From an uncultured bacterium (GTDB lineage: Bacteria > Actinomycetota > Coriobacteriia > Coriobacteriales > Atopobiaceae), in assembly GCA_905214865.1 (NCBI GenBank), contig CAJMNO010000020.1, positions 1-45,975 of the forward strand: a DNA stretch of 45,975 bases, written 5' to 3'. Shown here in pieces: positions 34,602 through 41,663 of the stretch (its first letter is position 1; each line of letters starts with the position of its first letter). The position numbers were made by a program, and so were the translations under genes. A model generated the notes under the pieces. That model saw only the letters and a list, made by a program, of their open reading frames with translations. It was not told where the DNA came from and did not search any database.

Positions 34602-35939
34602 CTATGCCCTGAAGGGCTCGAGCGCCTTGATCACGATGTCGTCCGCCTGGCGGCAGAGCTCCTTCTCGGGCGCCTCGGCGAGGACGCGCACCAGGGGCTC
34701 GGTCCCGCTCGCCCTCACGAGCACCCTGCCGTTGCCGGCGAGGAATCCCTCGGCCTCCTTGACCGCGTCGAGCACGGGCTGGGCGGCCATCGCGGCCTCC
34801 TTGTCGGTGACCTTGACGTTGACGAGGAGCTGCGGGTACAGCTTGACGGGCCTGGTGAGGGCGGAGAGGGGCTCGCGCTCCGCGCGCATGACCTCCATGA
34901 TGCGCAGGCTGGTCATGATGCCGTCGCCGGTGCACTCGATGTCGCCGAAGATGATGTGGCCGGACTGCTCGCCGCCAAGGGAGTAGCCGTTCTTGCGCAT
35001 GCAGGCATACACGTTCTTGTCGCCCACCGCGGTGGTCTCGTAGCTGAGCTTTGCCTGGTCAAAGGCCTTGAACAGCCCGTAGTTGGACATGACCGTGGGA
35101 ACGACCGTCCCCGCCGCGAGGCGACCGTGCTTTGAGAGGTACTTGCCGCACACGTACAGGATCAGGTCGCCGTCGACCACGTGCCCGCGCTCGTCCACGG
35201 CAATGCAGCGGTCTGCGTCGCCGTCGTAGGCAAAGCCCACGTCCAGGCCCTGCTCCACCACGTGGCGCTGCAGCGCCTCGCTGTGGGTGGAGCCGCAGCT
35301 CACGTTGATGTTGAAGCCGTTGGGCGCGTTGTTGATCACCCTGACGTCGGCGCCCAGGGCGTCGAACACGGGCTTGGCGACGCTCGAGGCGGCGCCGTTG
35401 GCGCAGTCGATGCCGACCTTGACGCCCTGGAGGGAGAAGTTGGCGCTTGCGATGAGGTAGGCGATGTAGCGGTTGCGCCCCTGCATGTAGTCGACGGTCT
35501 GGCCGATCGCCTCTCCGGTGGCAAGGGGGACCTCGACCTTGCCGTCGATGTAGTCCTCGATCTGCTGGAGGACGTCCTCGTCCATCTTGTAGCCCTCGCC
35601 GTTGACCAGCTTGATGCCGTTGTCGGTGTAGGGGTTGTGCGAGGCGGTGATCATGATGCCGCAGTCAAAGCACCCGTCCACCGTCTCGTAGCTCACGCCG
35701 GGCGTGGGGATGACGTGCAGCATGTACACGTCGGCCCCGGAGGCGACCAGGCCTGAGGTGAGGGCGGACTCGAACATGTAGCTCGAGCGGCGGGTGTCCT
35801 TGCCCAGCACCACGCGCGCCTTCTTGCCCACCCGGGCGCCGTAGTACCAGCCCACGAACCGTCCGATCTTGTAGGCGTGCTCCACGTTAAGGCCCTCGTT
35901 GGCCACTCCCCTGAACCCATCGGTCCCGAAGTACTTCAT
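34602..35939 (-). CDS. glmM: phosphoglucosamine mutase
   Basis: Converts glucosamine-6-phosphate to the 1-phosphate. The 445 residues carry the start block MKYFGTDGFRGVAN, the phosphoserine loop ITASHNPYTDNGIK (Ser100), the metal-binding FAYDGDADRCIAVDE, the sugar-binding GGEQSGHIIF, and RASGTEPLVRVLAEA at the end. All are family hallmarks. It lies 122 bases after rpsI, past a terminator, so it may have its own promoter, and it precedes glmS. Confidence 0.97.
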   Translation of the reverse strand: MKYFGTDGFRGVANEGLNVEHAYKIGRFVGWYYGARVGKKARVVLGKDTRRSSYMFESALTSGLVASGADVYMLHVIPTPGVSYETVDGCFDCGIMITASHNPYTDNGIKLVNGEGYKMDEDVLQQIEDYIDGKVEVPLATGEAIGQTVDYMQGRNRYIAYLIASANFSLQGVKVGIDCANGAASSVAKPVFDALGADVRVINNAPNGFNINVSCGSTHSEALQRHVVEQGLDVGFAYDGDADRCIAVDERGHVVDGDLILYVCGKYLSKHGRLAAGTVVPTVMSNYGLFKAFDQAKLSYETTAVGDKNVYACMRKNGYSLGGEQSGHIIFGDIECTGDGIMTSLRIMEVMRAEREPLSALTRPVKLYPQLLVNVKVTDKEAAMAAQPVLDAVKEAEGFLAGNGRVLVRASGTEPLVRVLAEAPEKELCRQADDIVIKALEPFRA

Positions 35940-36000
35940 GGTCGTCCCCTTTTTGTATCGCCTGATGCGTCGCTGAAAGGGCGACGCCTGCCTGTATACG

Positions 36001-36035
36001 AGAAAGGGGCCTGCCGACCCATTGCGGCAGACCCC
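36001..36035 (-). terminator. terminator of the rplM-rpsI unit
   Basis: An 11-bp stem with one G-U pair (36006-36016 with 36025-36035), followed on the minus strand by TTTCTCG. It lies 27 bases past the rpsI stop. Confidence 0.7.
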
Positions 36036-36061
36036 TGACGAGGTGCTCGGGTCTCGAAGGA

Positions 36062-36457
36062 CTAGCGCTTCGAGAACTGCGGGCGCTTGCGAGCCTTCTT
36101 CAGGCCGTACTTCTTGCGCTCGACCGCACGGGCGTCACGCGTGAGGAAACCAGCCTTCTTGAGGTCGGCGCGATACTCGCCGGCCTCGAGGAGGGCGCGG
36201 GCGATGCCCAGGCGCAGAGCGCCGGACTGGCCGTTGATGCCGCCACCGGCGCAGTTGGCCAGGACGTCGAAGCGACCCATGGTGTCAGTCACGCGGAAGG
36301 GCGCGCAGGCGTTGTCGACGAGCTGCTGACGGCCAAAGTACTGGGCGGCGTCGCGGCCGTTGACGGTGATCTTTCCGGTGCCGGGAACGAGGCGCACGCG
36401 GGCGGTAGCCTCCTTGCGACGGCCGGTGCCGGTGTAAACAGCGCTGTTGTCAGCCAT
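36062..36457 (-). CDS. rpsI: 30S ribosomal protein S9 (uS9)
   Basis: The 131-residue small-subunit protein ends in the basic tail RKKYGLKKARKRPQFSKR, which reaches the ribosomal P site, and has YTGTGRRKEATARVRL at the start. Family blocks GGGINGQSGALRLGIARALLE are intact. Its GGAGG lies within the end of rplM; the gap to rplM is 3 bases, so the two are translated together. Confidence 0.98.
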   Translation of the reverse strand: MADNSAVYTGTGRRKEATARVRLVPGTGKITVNGRDAAQYFGRQQLVDNACAPFRVTDTMGRFDVLANCAGGGINGQSGALRLGIARALLEAGEYRADLKKAGFLTRDARAVERKKYGLKKARKRPQFSKR

Positions 36458-36460
36458 CGG

Positions 36461-36901
36461 TTAGGCCCTCCAATCGATCTTGACGGGGTTCTGGGCGGCA
36501 TGCGGGTGCTCGGGGCCTGCGTAGACCTTGAGCTTGGTGCCCTGCTTGCGGCCGAGGGTGGTCTTGGGCAGCATGCCCTTCACGGCGTGCTCGACAACGC
36601 GCTCGGGGTGCTTCTCCATGGCCTCCTTGAAGCTCTCGGTCTTGAGACCGCCCAGCCAGCCAGAGTAGCGCCAGTAGCTCTTGTGCTCGGCCTTGTTACC
36701 GGTGAGCACCACCTTGTCGGCGTTGATGATGACAACGAAGTCGCCGGTGTCGGTGTGGGGGGTGTACTGGGGCTTGTTCTTGCCGCGCAGGATCATCGCA
36801 GCCTTGGTGGCAAGACGGCCGAGGGTAGCGCCCTCAGCGTCGATGAGCACCCACTTGCGCTCGACCTCGCCCGGCTTGGCGTATTGAGTCGACTTAGTCA
36901 C
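36461..36901 (-). CDS. rplM: 50S ribosomal protein L13 (uL13)
   Basis: A 146-residue large-subunit protein with WVLIDAEGATLGRLATKAA, GDFVVIINADKVVLTGNK and AVKGMLPKTTLGR, as in the family. ATG 36901 has GGAGGAG upstream. It is the first gene of the rplM-rpsI unit; a possible -10 box TATACT lies 74 bases upstream, with no clear -35. The leader between is unusually long for so short a unit, but I recognise no known L13 leader fold. Confidence 0.98.
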   Translation of the reverse strand: MTKSTQYAKPGEVERKWVLIDAEGATLGRLATKAAMILRGKNKPQYTPHTDTGDFVVIINADKVVLTGNKAEHKSYWRYSGWLGGLKTESFKEAMEKHPERVVEHAVKGMLPKTTLGRKQGTKLKVYAGPEHPHAAQNPVKIDWRA

Positions 36902-37066
36902 TTGACTCCTCCAGATGCAACTTGACGGAACGCTATTTCCTAGAGATTACGGGGCTCAGTGGAAAAGCTTTAGAAGTATACAACTCAGGCGGCCCTGCTG
37001 CCGTCCTCAAAAAGACAACACAGAAGTTGACCACTATAGCGGTGGACGCGACGCCCCGGGAGGCCC

Positions 37067-37981
37067 TCAGCCCCGCTCAGGCGCGAGGAACGAGGTGATG
37101 TCCCCCAAACGCTCCTCGGCCACCGCCCTGCCCTCGAGGTAGAGGCTCAGGAGCTTCTCGCCGTCATGCTCCGTGGCGCCGACCTCCACGGGCCTCTTGG
37201 GCTCGAGGACGAGGACGGGGCTTCCGTCTTCCTCCGCAAGCGAGAAGAGCCGCTCCCTCTTTGCGTTGTAGCGCTCCGCCCGGGTCGAGGTCGCCTCCAG
37301 GTAGTAGGGGAACCCGTCGTAGCGGTGGCTTCTGACGACCGCGCGCTCGTTGGCACCGGACTTGACGTAGGAGCGGTGCTGGGTGACCACGACGAGCGCC
37401 CTGCTCGCCGGCTCGTACCCCTCGACCCTTGGCGCACCGGGCCTGCCCAGGGCGACCTCGAAGGGGATGGAGTCGGTCGTGCCCCCGTCGAGGTAGCGAT
37501 GCCCGCCCACATCCACGAGCCGGCTCACGAGCGGCATAGAGGCAGATGCGCGGACGTAGGGGAGGTCGTCGGGGAACCTCTTGCACTCGAGGTAGGCGGG
37601 GGTGCCGAAGACCACGTCCGAGGCCACGGCAAACATCCTGAGGGGATTGGAGTTGAAGGTCTCGTCATCCCCGGGGTCCAGGTGGTTCTGGATCTCGTCG
37701 TACATGAACTTTCCGCCCGCGAGGTCGCCCGTCCTGGCGAGCGACCACAGGCTCATGAAGCGCCTGTCGTCCCTGAATGCCAGCATGATGCGCATGGTGC
37801 GACCGATCTGCCTGCTCTTGAAGCTCGCGGCGTTGATCGCGCCGGCCGAGACGCCCCACACGCTGTCGAAGTCGTAGACGCCGTGCTCCTGCAGCACGTC
37901 GAGGACGCCGGCGGTGAACATCGACCTGAAGCCACCGCCCTCGAGCACCAGCGCGTTGCCAGACCCCTTGGTACCTTCCAT
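37067..37981 (-). CDS. patatin-like phospholipase
   Basis: A predicted serine lipid acyl hydrolase. I start at ATG 37981 (MEGTKGSGNALVLEGGG), with GGGGG upstream, giving 304 residues; further upstream ATGs yield basic, unrelated residues. The oxyanion motif GGGFRS is at 15-20, the nucleophile elbow GVSAGA with Ser45 at 43-48, and the dyad Asp165 in DGGTTDS, so the catalytic pair is complete. There is no signal peptide, so it acts in the cytosol or at the inner membrane face. The C-terminal part with its Glu/Lys-rich end resembles bacterial patatins of the YjjU type. It is a single gene between tmRNA and rplM. Confidence 0.9.
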   Translation of the reverse strand: MEGTKGSGNALVLEGGGFRSMFTAGVLDVLQEHGVYDFDSVWGVSAGAINAASFKSRQIGRTMRIMLAFRDDRRFMSLWSLARTGDLAGGKFMYDEIQNHLDPGDDETFNSNPLRMFAVASDVVFGTPAYLECKRFPDDLPYVRASASMPLVSRLVDVGGHRYLDGGTTDSIPFEVALGRPGAPRVEGYEPASRALVVVTQHRSYVKSGANERAVVRSHRYDGFPYYLEATSTRAERYNAKRERLFSLAEEDGSPVLVLEPKRPVEVGATEHDGEKLLSLYLEGRAVAEERLGDITSFLAPERG

Positions 37982-38124
37982 CGCAACCCCCTGTCGTCGC
38001 GCCGCCCGGAGGGTCGAACGACGCGGGCGCGCATCCATGGCATGCCGCCCATCCCTAACCGCAACCATCTTATCCGCGGGAGGCACCGGGCGGAGCAGCG
38101 CCTCGGCGAGACGCGCCCGTTACG

Positions 38125-38154
38125 AAAATGGGGCCGCCCCAACGGGACGGCCCC
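38125..38154 (-). terminator. terminator of tmRNA
   Basis: GGGGCCG and CGGCCCC form a 7-bp stem with an 11-base loop, followed on the minus strand by ATTTTCG. It begins 10 bases past the tmRNA 3' end. Confidence 0.65.
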
Positions 38155-38163
38155 TCGCTTGTC

Positions 38164-38531
38164 ATGGTGGAGGTGCGGAGAATCGAACTCCGGTCCAAGG
38201 CAAACCCCTGGCAGGTGTCTCCAAGCTCAGTCGCTTGTTGGGTCTCGGACGCCTCACGCCCAGCGACTCGCGCTTGGCGTCCCAGCCGGTTCGAGCTTAG
38301 CGCGCGGCATACCGACCACGTCCGCGCGAGCGTCTCCCTAAAATGACGTCGCCCCAGGGGCGGGAGAGACCCCCGGTTTGACGGCCGCTAAATTAGATTA
38401 AGCGGCGAGGGCGTAAGAGCCCTGATAAGAGTTGTCGTCAATTCAATTTGACGGTACCCCTGTTTTACGTGGCGAGGAGACCACGGCTTGCTGCCCACCT
38501 CAGACCTACCCTGTCGAAACCAGTCACCCCC
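38164..38531 (-). ncRNA. ssrA: transfer-messenger RNA (tmRNA)
   Basis: tmRNA rescues stalled ribosomes and tags the nascent chain. The 3' end has a T-arm (CGGAG-TTCGATT-CTCCG), the acceptor strand CACCTCC, discriminator A and an encoded CCA at 38164. The 5' end GGGGGTG pairs with CACCTCC (one G-U), followed by the typical GACTGGTTTCGACAGG. The tag frame ends with codons for DDNSYQGSYALAA and TAA (stop at 38398-38400, GAC at 38437-38439), with the expected ALAA degron. Total length 368 bases is normal. smpB, its protein partner, lies 1.8 kb upstream on the same strand. Confidence 0.95.
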
Positions 38532-38592
38532 ACGTGGGAATGGGGCTGCTGCCACCATGCGAGCTGTCAACGTACGCGTCCCCATCGGGACC

Positions 38593-38610
38593 GTATGAGT
38601 ATACCCATAC
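38593..38610. repeat. 18-base near-palindrome upstream of tmRNA
   Basis: Eight of nine pairs match around a GTATAC core. It lies between the YoaK-like gene stop and ssrA. On the minus strand it contains TATACT, a possible -10 box, about 65 bases upstream of the mature tmRNA 5' end. It could be an operator, or just a promoter sequence with chance symmetry. Confidence 0.35.
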
Positions 38611-38623
38611 CCGCCCGCACGCC

Positions 38624-39334
38624 TTACCCCCGAGACGGCGAATCCACCTGGCCGGCAAGGCGCTGACGCTTCTCGCGGTCCTCGAACATGAGCGCAAACG
38701 CGATGAGCAGCAGCACACAGCTTGCGAGTATCGCCCTGAGGGCGAAGGCGGACAGGAGGAAGTTGCCGAGGATGGCCCCCAGGACGAAGGTCACGATGAC
38801 CACGTAATAGAGGAAGGCGGTCCTGAGGTCCCTCCGAACGCCCCCGTGGATGTAGCTCACGAGCGCCTGCGTGCCGCTGCGCAGGTTGCCGATGCACATG
38901 GTCGTGGCGAACGGGCGCCCATGGAGCTTGCGGAACGCCTGCACCTGCATGCCACACGCGAGCGACGTGAGGCTGTTCGCCACCAGGTTCGAGGCCGCCG
39001 GCATGAACGCGACCACGCCAAGTAGGACGACCTCGCAGGCAACCACGTACTGGCGCCAGTGCATGCCATGGCTAAGGTGAAGCTTGATCTCGTGCGCGAG
39101 GGCACACCCCAGGGCAAAGCCGATGACGGGAAACAGGTAGTGGCTCACGTTGCCCCAGTTTCCCTCGGAGATGTTGACCCCAAGCAGCAGCAGGTTCCCC
39201 GTCTGCGCGTTGGCGAAGACCTTTCCCCTGCCCAGAAACGAGTACGCGTCCATGAGCCCGCCCGAGCAGGCGAGGACCAGTGCCAGCCAAACGGACTCGG
39301 AGGTCTGCGACGCCCGCTTTCGTAGTAGTTCCAT
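38624..39334 (-). CDS. YoaK/DUF1275 family membrane protein
   Basis: A 236-residue membrane protein with about six hydrophobic segments. The start block SGGLMDAYSFLGRGKVFANAQTGNLLLLG is the hallmark of the DUF1275/YoaK family, whose function is not established. Other segments include YLFPVIGFALGCALAHEI, YVVACEVVLLGVVAFMP, YYVVIVTFVLGAILGNFLL and AILASCVLLLIAFALMFE. I use ATG 39334 (MELLRKRASQT), with AGGGAG and AAGGAG upstream; a TTG at 39382 and an ATG at 39352 are in frame but lack ribosome-binding sites. Confidence 0.88.
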   Translation of the reverse strand: MELLRKRASQTSESVWLALVLACSGGLMDAYSFLGRGKVFANAQTGNLLLLGVNISEGNWGNVSHYLFPVIGFALGCALAHEIKLHLSHGMHWRQYVVACEVVLLGVVAFMPAASNLVANSLTSLACGMQVQAFRKLHGRPFATTMCIGNLRSGTQALVSYIHGGVRRDLRTAFLYYVVIVTFVLGAILGNFLLSAFALRAILASCVLLLIAFALMFEDREKRQRLAGQVDSPSRG

Positions 39335-39463
39335 CCGCTCCTTCTCCCTCATGCCAAACGAGAATGAAGCTACTACAGTCAACCCGTCTTCTGCAAACGG
39401 CGTGCATCATTGGGTGAGAGGTGCTGGCATTAGGGCAGGGGCATCTTCCACCGGCAGACAGGC

Positions 39464-39495
39464 GGCGGGGCGGCACCCGAAGGCACCGCCCCGCC
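39464..39495 (-). terminator. strong GC hairpin after rubredoxin gene
   Basis: GGCGGGGCGG and CCGCCCCGCC give a perfect 10-bp stem with a 12-base loop, 27 bases past the rubredoxin stop. There is no T-run, so it could be a weak terminator or an mRNA-stabilising structure. Confidence 0.5.
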
Positions 39496-39521
39496 GGCAA
39501 TGGTTCCTTTGACCCTCTCGC

Positions 39522-39668
39522 CTAGTCCTCGACGAGCTCGAACATGTCGGGACCAACGCCGCAGACGGGGCACACGTAGTCCTCGGGGAGCTCGGGCGTG
39601 TCAACGGTGACCTCGTAGCCACAGACGGTGCAACGGAAGGTGTAGGTCTTCTTCTCTTCGTCGGCCAT
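39522..39668 (-). CDS. rubredoxin
   Basis: A 48-residue one-iron electron carrier. Cys13 and Cys16 (RCTVCGY) and Cys33 and Cys36 (VCPVCGVG) are the four iron ligands; the following MFELVED is the usual end. The ATG at 39668 has GGAG five bases upstream. Rubredoxins serve in oxygen or peroxide defence in anaerobes, taking electrons from flavoproteins. The gene upstream encodes a flavin reductase domain, a plausible donor. Confidence 0.9.
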   Translation of the reverse strand: MADEEKKTYTFRCTVCGYEVTVDTPELPEDYVCPVCGVGPDMFELVED

Positions 39669-39718
39669 GGTGACTCCTCTCCACGTGGCGGCCCTCCCAT
39701 GGGCCACCCCTAAATGTA

Positions 39719-39745
39719 CCTTGGATAATATCATTTTATCCAAGG
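39719..39745. promoter_or_regulatory. 27-base dyad CCTTGGATAA-N7-TTATCCAAGG upstream of rubredoxin
   Basis: Perfect 10-base arms around TATCATT, between the flavin reductase stop and the rubredoxin start (51 bases from the start). It has no following T-run, and it covers a TATTAT-like -10 box on the minus strand, which suggests a protein-binding operator. The regulator is unknown. Confidence 0.5.
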
Positions 39746-39762
39746 GTGACGCCTGACATTGC

Positions 39763-40272
39763 CTACTGATTGCCAAGGTAGGAGGACGCCTTGGGCGGCG
39801 TCTTCCCCTTGAGTACGGTGTGATAGTACTCGTAGGTCAGGAGCGGAGCATCGTCCAGGACTTCGGCGTCGCGCACCTCTCCAACGAAGACGGTGTGGGT
39901 TCCCACGTCCAGGGTCTGGACGACCTGGCAGGCAATGACGCTCGCCGCGTTCTGCGGGGTGAAGGGGTCTCCCAGGCAGGTGACGCGCGTCTCAATCCCG
40001 GAAAACTTGTCGAACTCAGTCGAGGTCCTGAACCCAAACCTTCCCACGAAGGGCATGTCGGCCCCCTGGGTGAGCGGGCAGAGCGCAAAGTGGCCCGCGG
40101 ATCTGATGACGTCGTGCGTGTGGTTCTGCTTGTTCACCACCACGGCAACCTGGAGCGGCTCACTGGTGAGCTGAAGCCCCGTGTTCACGAGACAGGCACC
40201 CACATCGTCCCCGGACCTTGCCGAGACCACGTAGAGTCCCGAAGAGAACTTGAACAGCGCCTTCGCGTCCAT
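39763..40272 (-). CDS. flavin reductase-like FMN-binding protein
   Basis: A 169-residue split-barrel flavin protein. Blocks MDAKALFKFSSGLYVVSARSGDDVGACLVNTGLQLTS and VNKQNHTHDVIRSAGHFAL, with FVGRFGFRTSTEFDKFSG, are those of the flavin reductase-like domain of the NADH:rubredoxin-type and high-molecular-weight rubredoxin proteins of anaerobes. The closing YYHTVLKGKTPPKASSYL resembles the linker that, in the fused form, leads into a rubredoxin domain. Here a separate rubredoxin gene lies 94 bases downstream. The role is probably electron transfer to rubredoxin for oxygen or peroxide reduction. ATG 40272 has AAGGAGG upstream. Confidence 0.85.
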   Translation of the reverse strand: MDAKALFKFSSGLYVVSARSGDDVGACLVNTGLQLTSEPLQVAVVVNKQNHTHDVIRSAGHFALCPLTQGADMPFVGRFGFRTSTEFDKFSGIETRVTCLGDPFTPQNAASVIACQVVQTLDVGTHTVFVGEVRDAEVLDDAPLLTYEYYHTVLKGKTPPKASSYLGNQ

Positions 40273-40299
40273 GCCTTTTCCTCCTTAGTTCCAGAGCCG

Positions 40300-40782
40300 C
40301 TACCCGCGGCTGCGCTCCTTGAGTGCGCGCTGGATGTCGCGGTCAACCTGCCGGCGTGCCATGTCGGCGCGCTTGTCGTAGAGCTTCTTGCCCTTGCCCA
40401 GGCCAATCTGCAGCTTCACGCGGTTGTGCTCGTCAAAGTAGAGCTCGAGGGGGACGACCGCCAGGCCCTTGCCGCGCAGCTTGCCGTCAAGGTAGTCAAT
40501 CTGCCGGCGGTGCATCAGGAGCCTGCGCCTGCGGTCGGGGTCCACGTTCCACACCCCTCCGTTGGAGTACGGATGGATGTGGACCCCCACCAGGAAGAGC
40601 TGGCCCCCCCTGATGATGCAGAACGAGTCGGATATCTGGGCGGGCCTCTCGCGCAGGCTCTTGACCTCCGAACCCGTGAGCTCGATGCCCGCCTCCCACG
40701 TGTCCTCGATGAGGTAGTCGTGTCGGGCGACGCGGTTTCTGGAGATCGTCTTCTTCCCGCGCGCGTTCCTGCTAGCGGGCAT
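40300..40782 (-). CDS. smpB: SsrA-binding protein SmpB
   Basis: SmpB binds the tRNA-like part of tmRNA and delivers it to stalled ribosomes. The 160-residue protein has ARHDYLIEDTWEAGIELTGSEVKSLRE, GVHIHPYSNGG, LLMHRRQIDYL and the basic C-terminal tail that mimics an anticodon stem (KGKKLYDKRADMARRQVDRDIQRALKERSRG). I start at ATG 40782, which overlaps the TPR gene's end by 11 bases, suggesting coupled translation. Confidence 0.97.
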   Translation of the reverse strand: MPASRNARGKKTISRNRVARHDYLIEDTWEAGIELTGSEVKSLRERPAQISDSFCIIRGGQLFLVGVHIHPYSNGGVWNVDPDRRRRLLMHRRQIDYLDGKLRGKGLAVVPLELYFDEHNRVKLQIGLGKGKKLYDKRADMARRQVDRDIQRALKERSRG

Positions 40783-41629
40783 CCGTCGCACCCCCGTCCT
40801 CCTCGTCGGCGGAACGGATGAGCCCAAGCAGCGTCATCGCCGCGTCCTCTCCCACGAGGTCGCGGGCGCGGACCGTGAGGTTGGTGGCAACGTCGCGCTG
40901 GCCCATGGCGGCCGCGTCGGTGGCGCACATGAGCAGGCACACCGCGATCTCGGCGTTGGCGCCGTCGGGCAGCCCCTCCTGGGCGAGGAGGTCGCGCGCC
41001 TCGTCATCCGTCACGGAGTCGGGGTCGCGCTCGGTCCCGCTGGCCTGGTCGAGCGCCGCGGCGAGCGTGGGGTCCTCCGTCCCAAGCCGACGGCCCGCCC
41101 TGAGCGCCGCCGCCGAGGCCCGCGGCTTGTCCTGGACCTCAAAGTACTCCGCAAAGTTCGCGAAGGCGCGCTCCAGGTGGCGGGCATCGCTCGCGCGCTC
41201 GAACACGGAGTAGGTGAGCGCGAGGTACTCCTGCGGGTCGCCGTCTATGCGATACAGGTCCGCAAGGTTCAGGCGATACTCGCACCCCATGGGGTTCCAG
41301 CGGACCGCCTGGCTCAGGGCCTGCTTGGCGGTGGTGTAGTCCCCCTCGTGGACGCTCGCAAGGGCGAGGTCGTTGTACAGCCTGTCAAACGGCTCGCCAA
41401 CGTCCCTGAGCTCGCGGGGGTCGTTCTCCACCCGCCTGTAGGCAAGGCGCTCGAAGAGCGTGGGGAAGCTGAACCACTGCACCTCGTCGGTGGTGGGGCA
41501 GTTCTTGTCCACGTACTCCTCGCAGTCCTCGGCGAGCTTTCGCAGCAGCTCCTGCGCCTGCTCCGACTGGCCCTGCACGAGCAGGCCCTCGGCGGTCTGG
41601 AGCCGTTCCGTCATGTCCGTCTGTTCCAT
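40772..41629 (-). CDS. TPR-like protein of unknown function
   Basis: A 285-residue, highly acidic and helical cytosolic protein. The middle (YNDLALASVHEGDYTTAKQALSQAVRWNPMGCEYRLNLADLYRIDGDPQEY) is a convincing pair of tetratricopeptide-like repeats; flanking helices likely extend the solenoid. Such repeats mediate protein contacts. Its place between rnr and smpB, with a stop inside the smpB start, hints at a link with RNA quality control, but that is context only. ATG 41629 has GGGGGA upstream. Confidence 0.75.
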   Translation of the reverse strand: MEQTDMTERLQTAEGLLVQGQSEQAQELLRKLAEDCEEYVDKNCPTTDEVQWFSFPTLFERLAYRRVENDPRELRDVGEPFDRLYNDLALASVHEGDYTTAKQALSQAVRWNPMGCEYRLNLADLYRIDGDPQEYLALTYSVFERASDARHLERAFANFAEYFEVQDKPRASAAALRAGRRLGTEDPTLAAALDQASGTERDPDSVTDDEARDLLAQEGLPDGANAEIAVCLLMCATDAAAMGQRDVATNLTVRARDLVGEDAAMTLLGLIRSADEEDGGATDAR

Positions 41630-41663
41630 CTGTCCCCCATCGCGGCACCGCCGCGTCTCGTCG

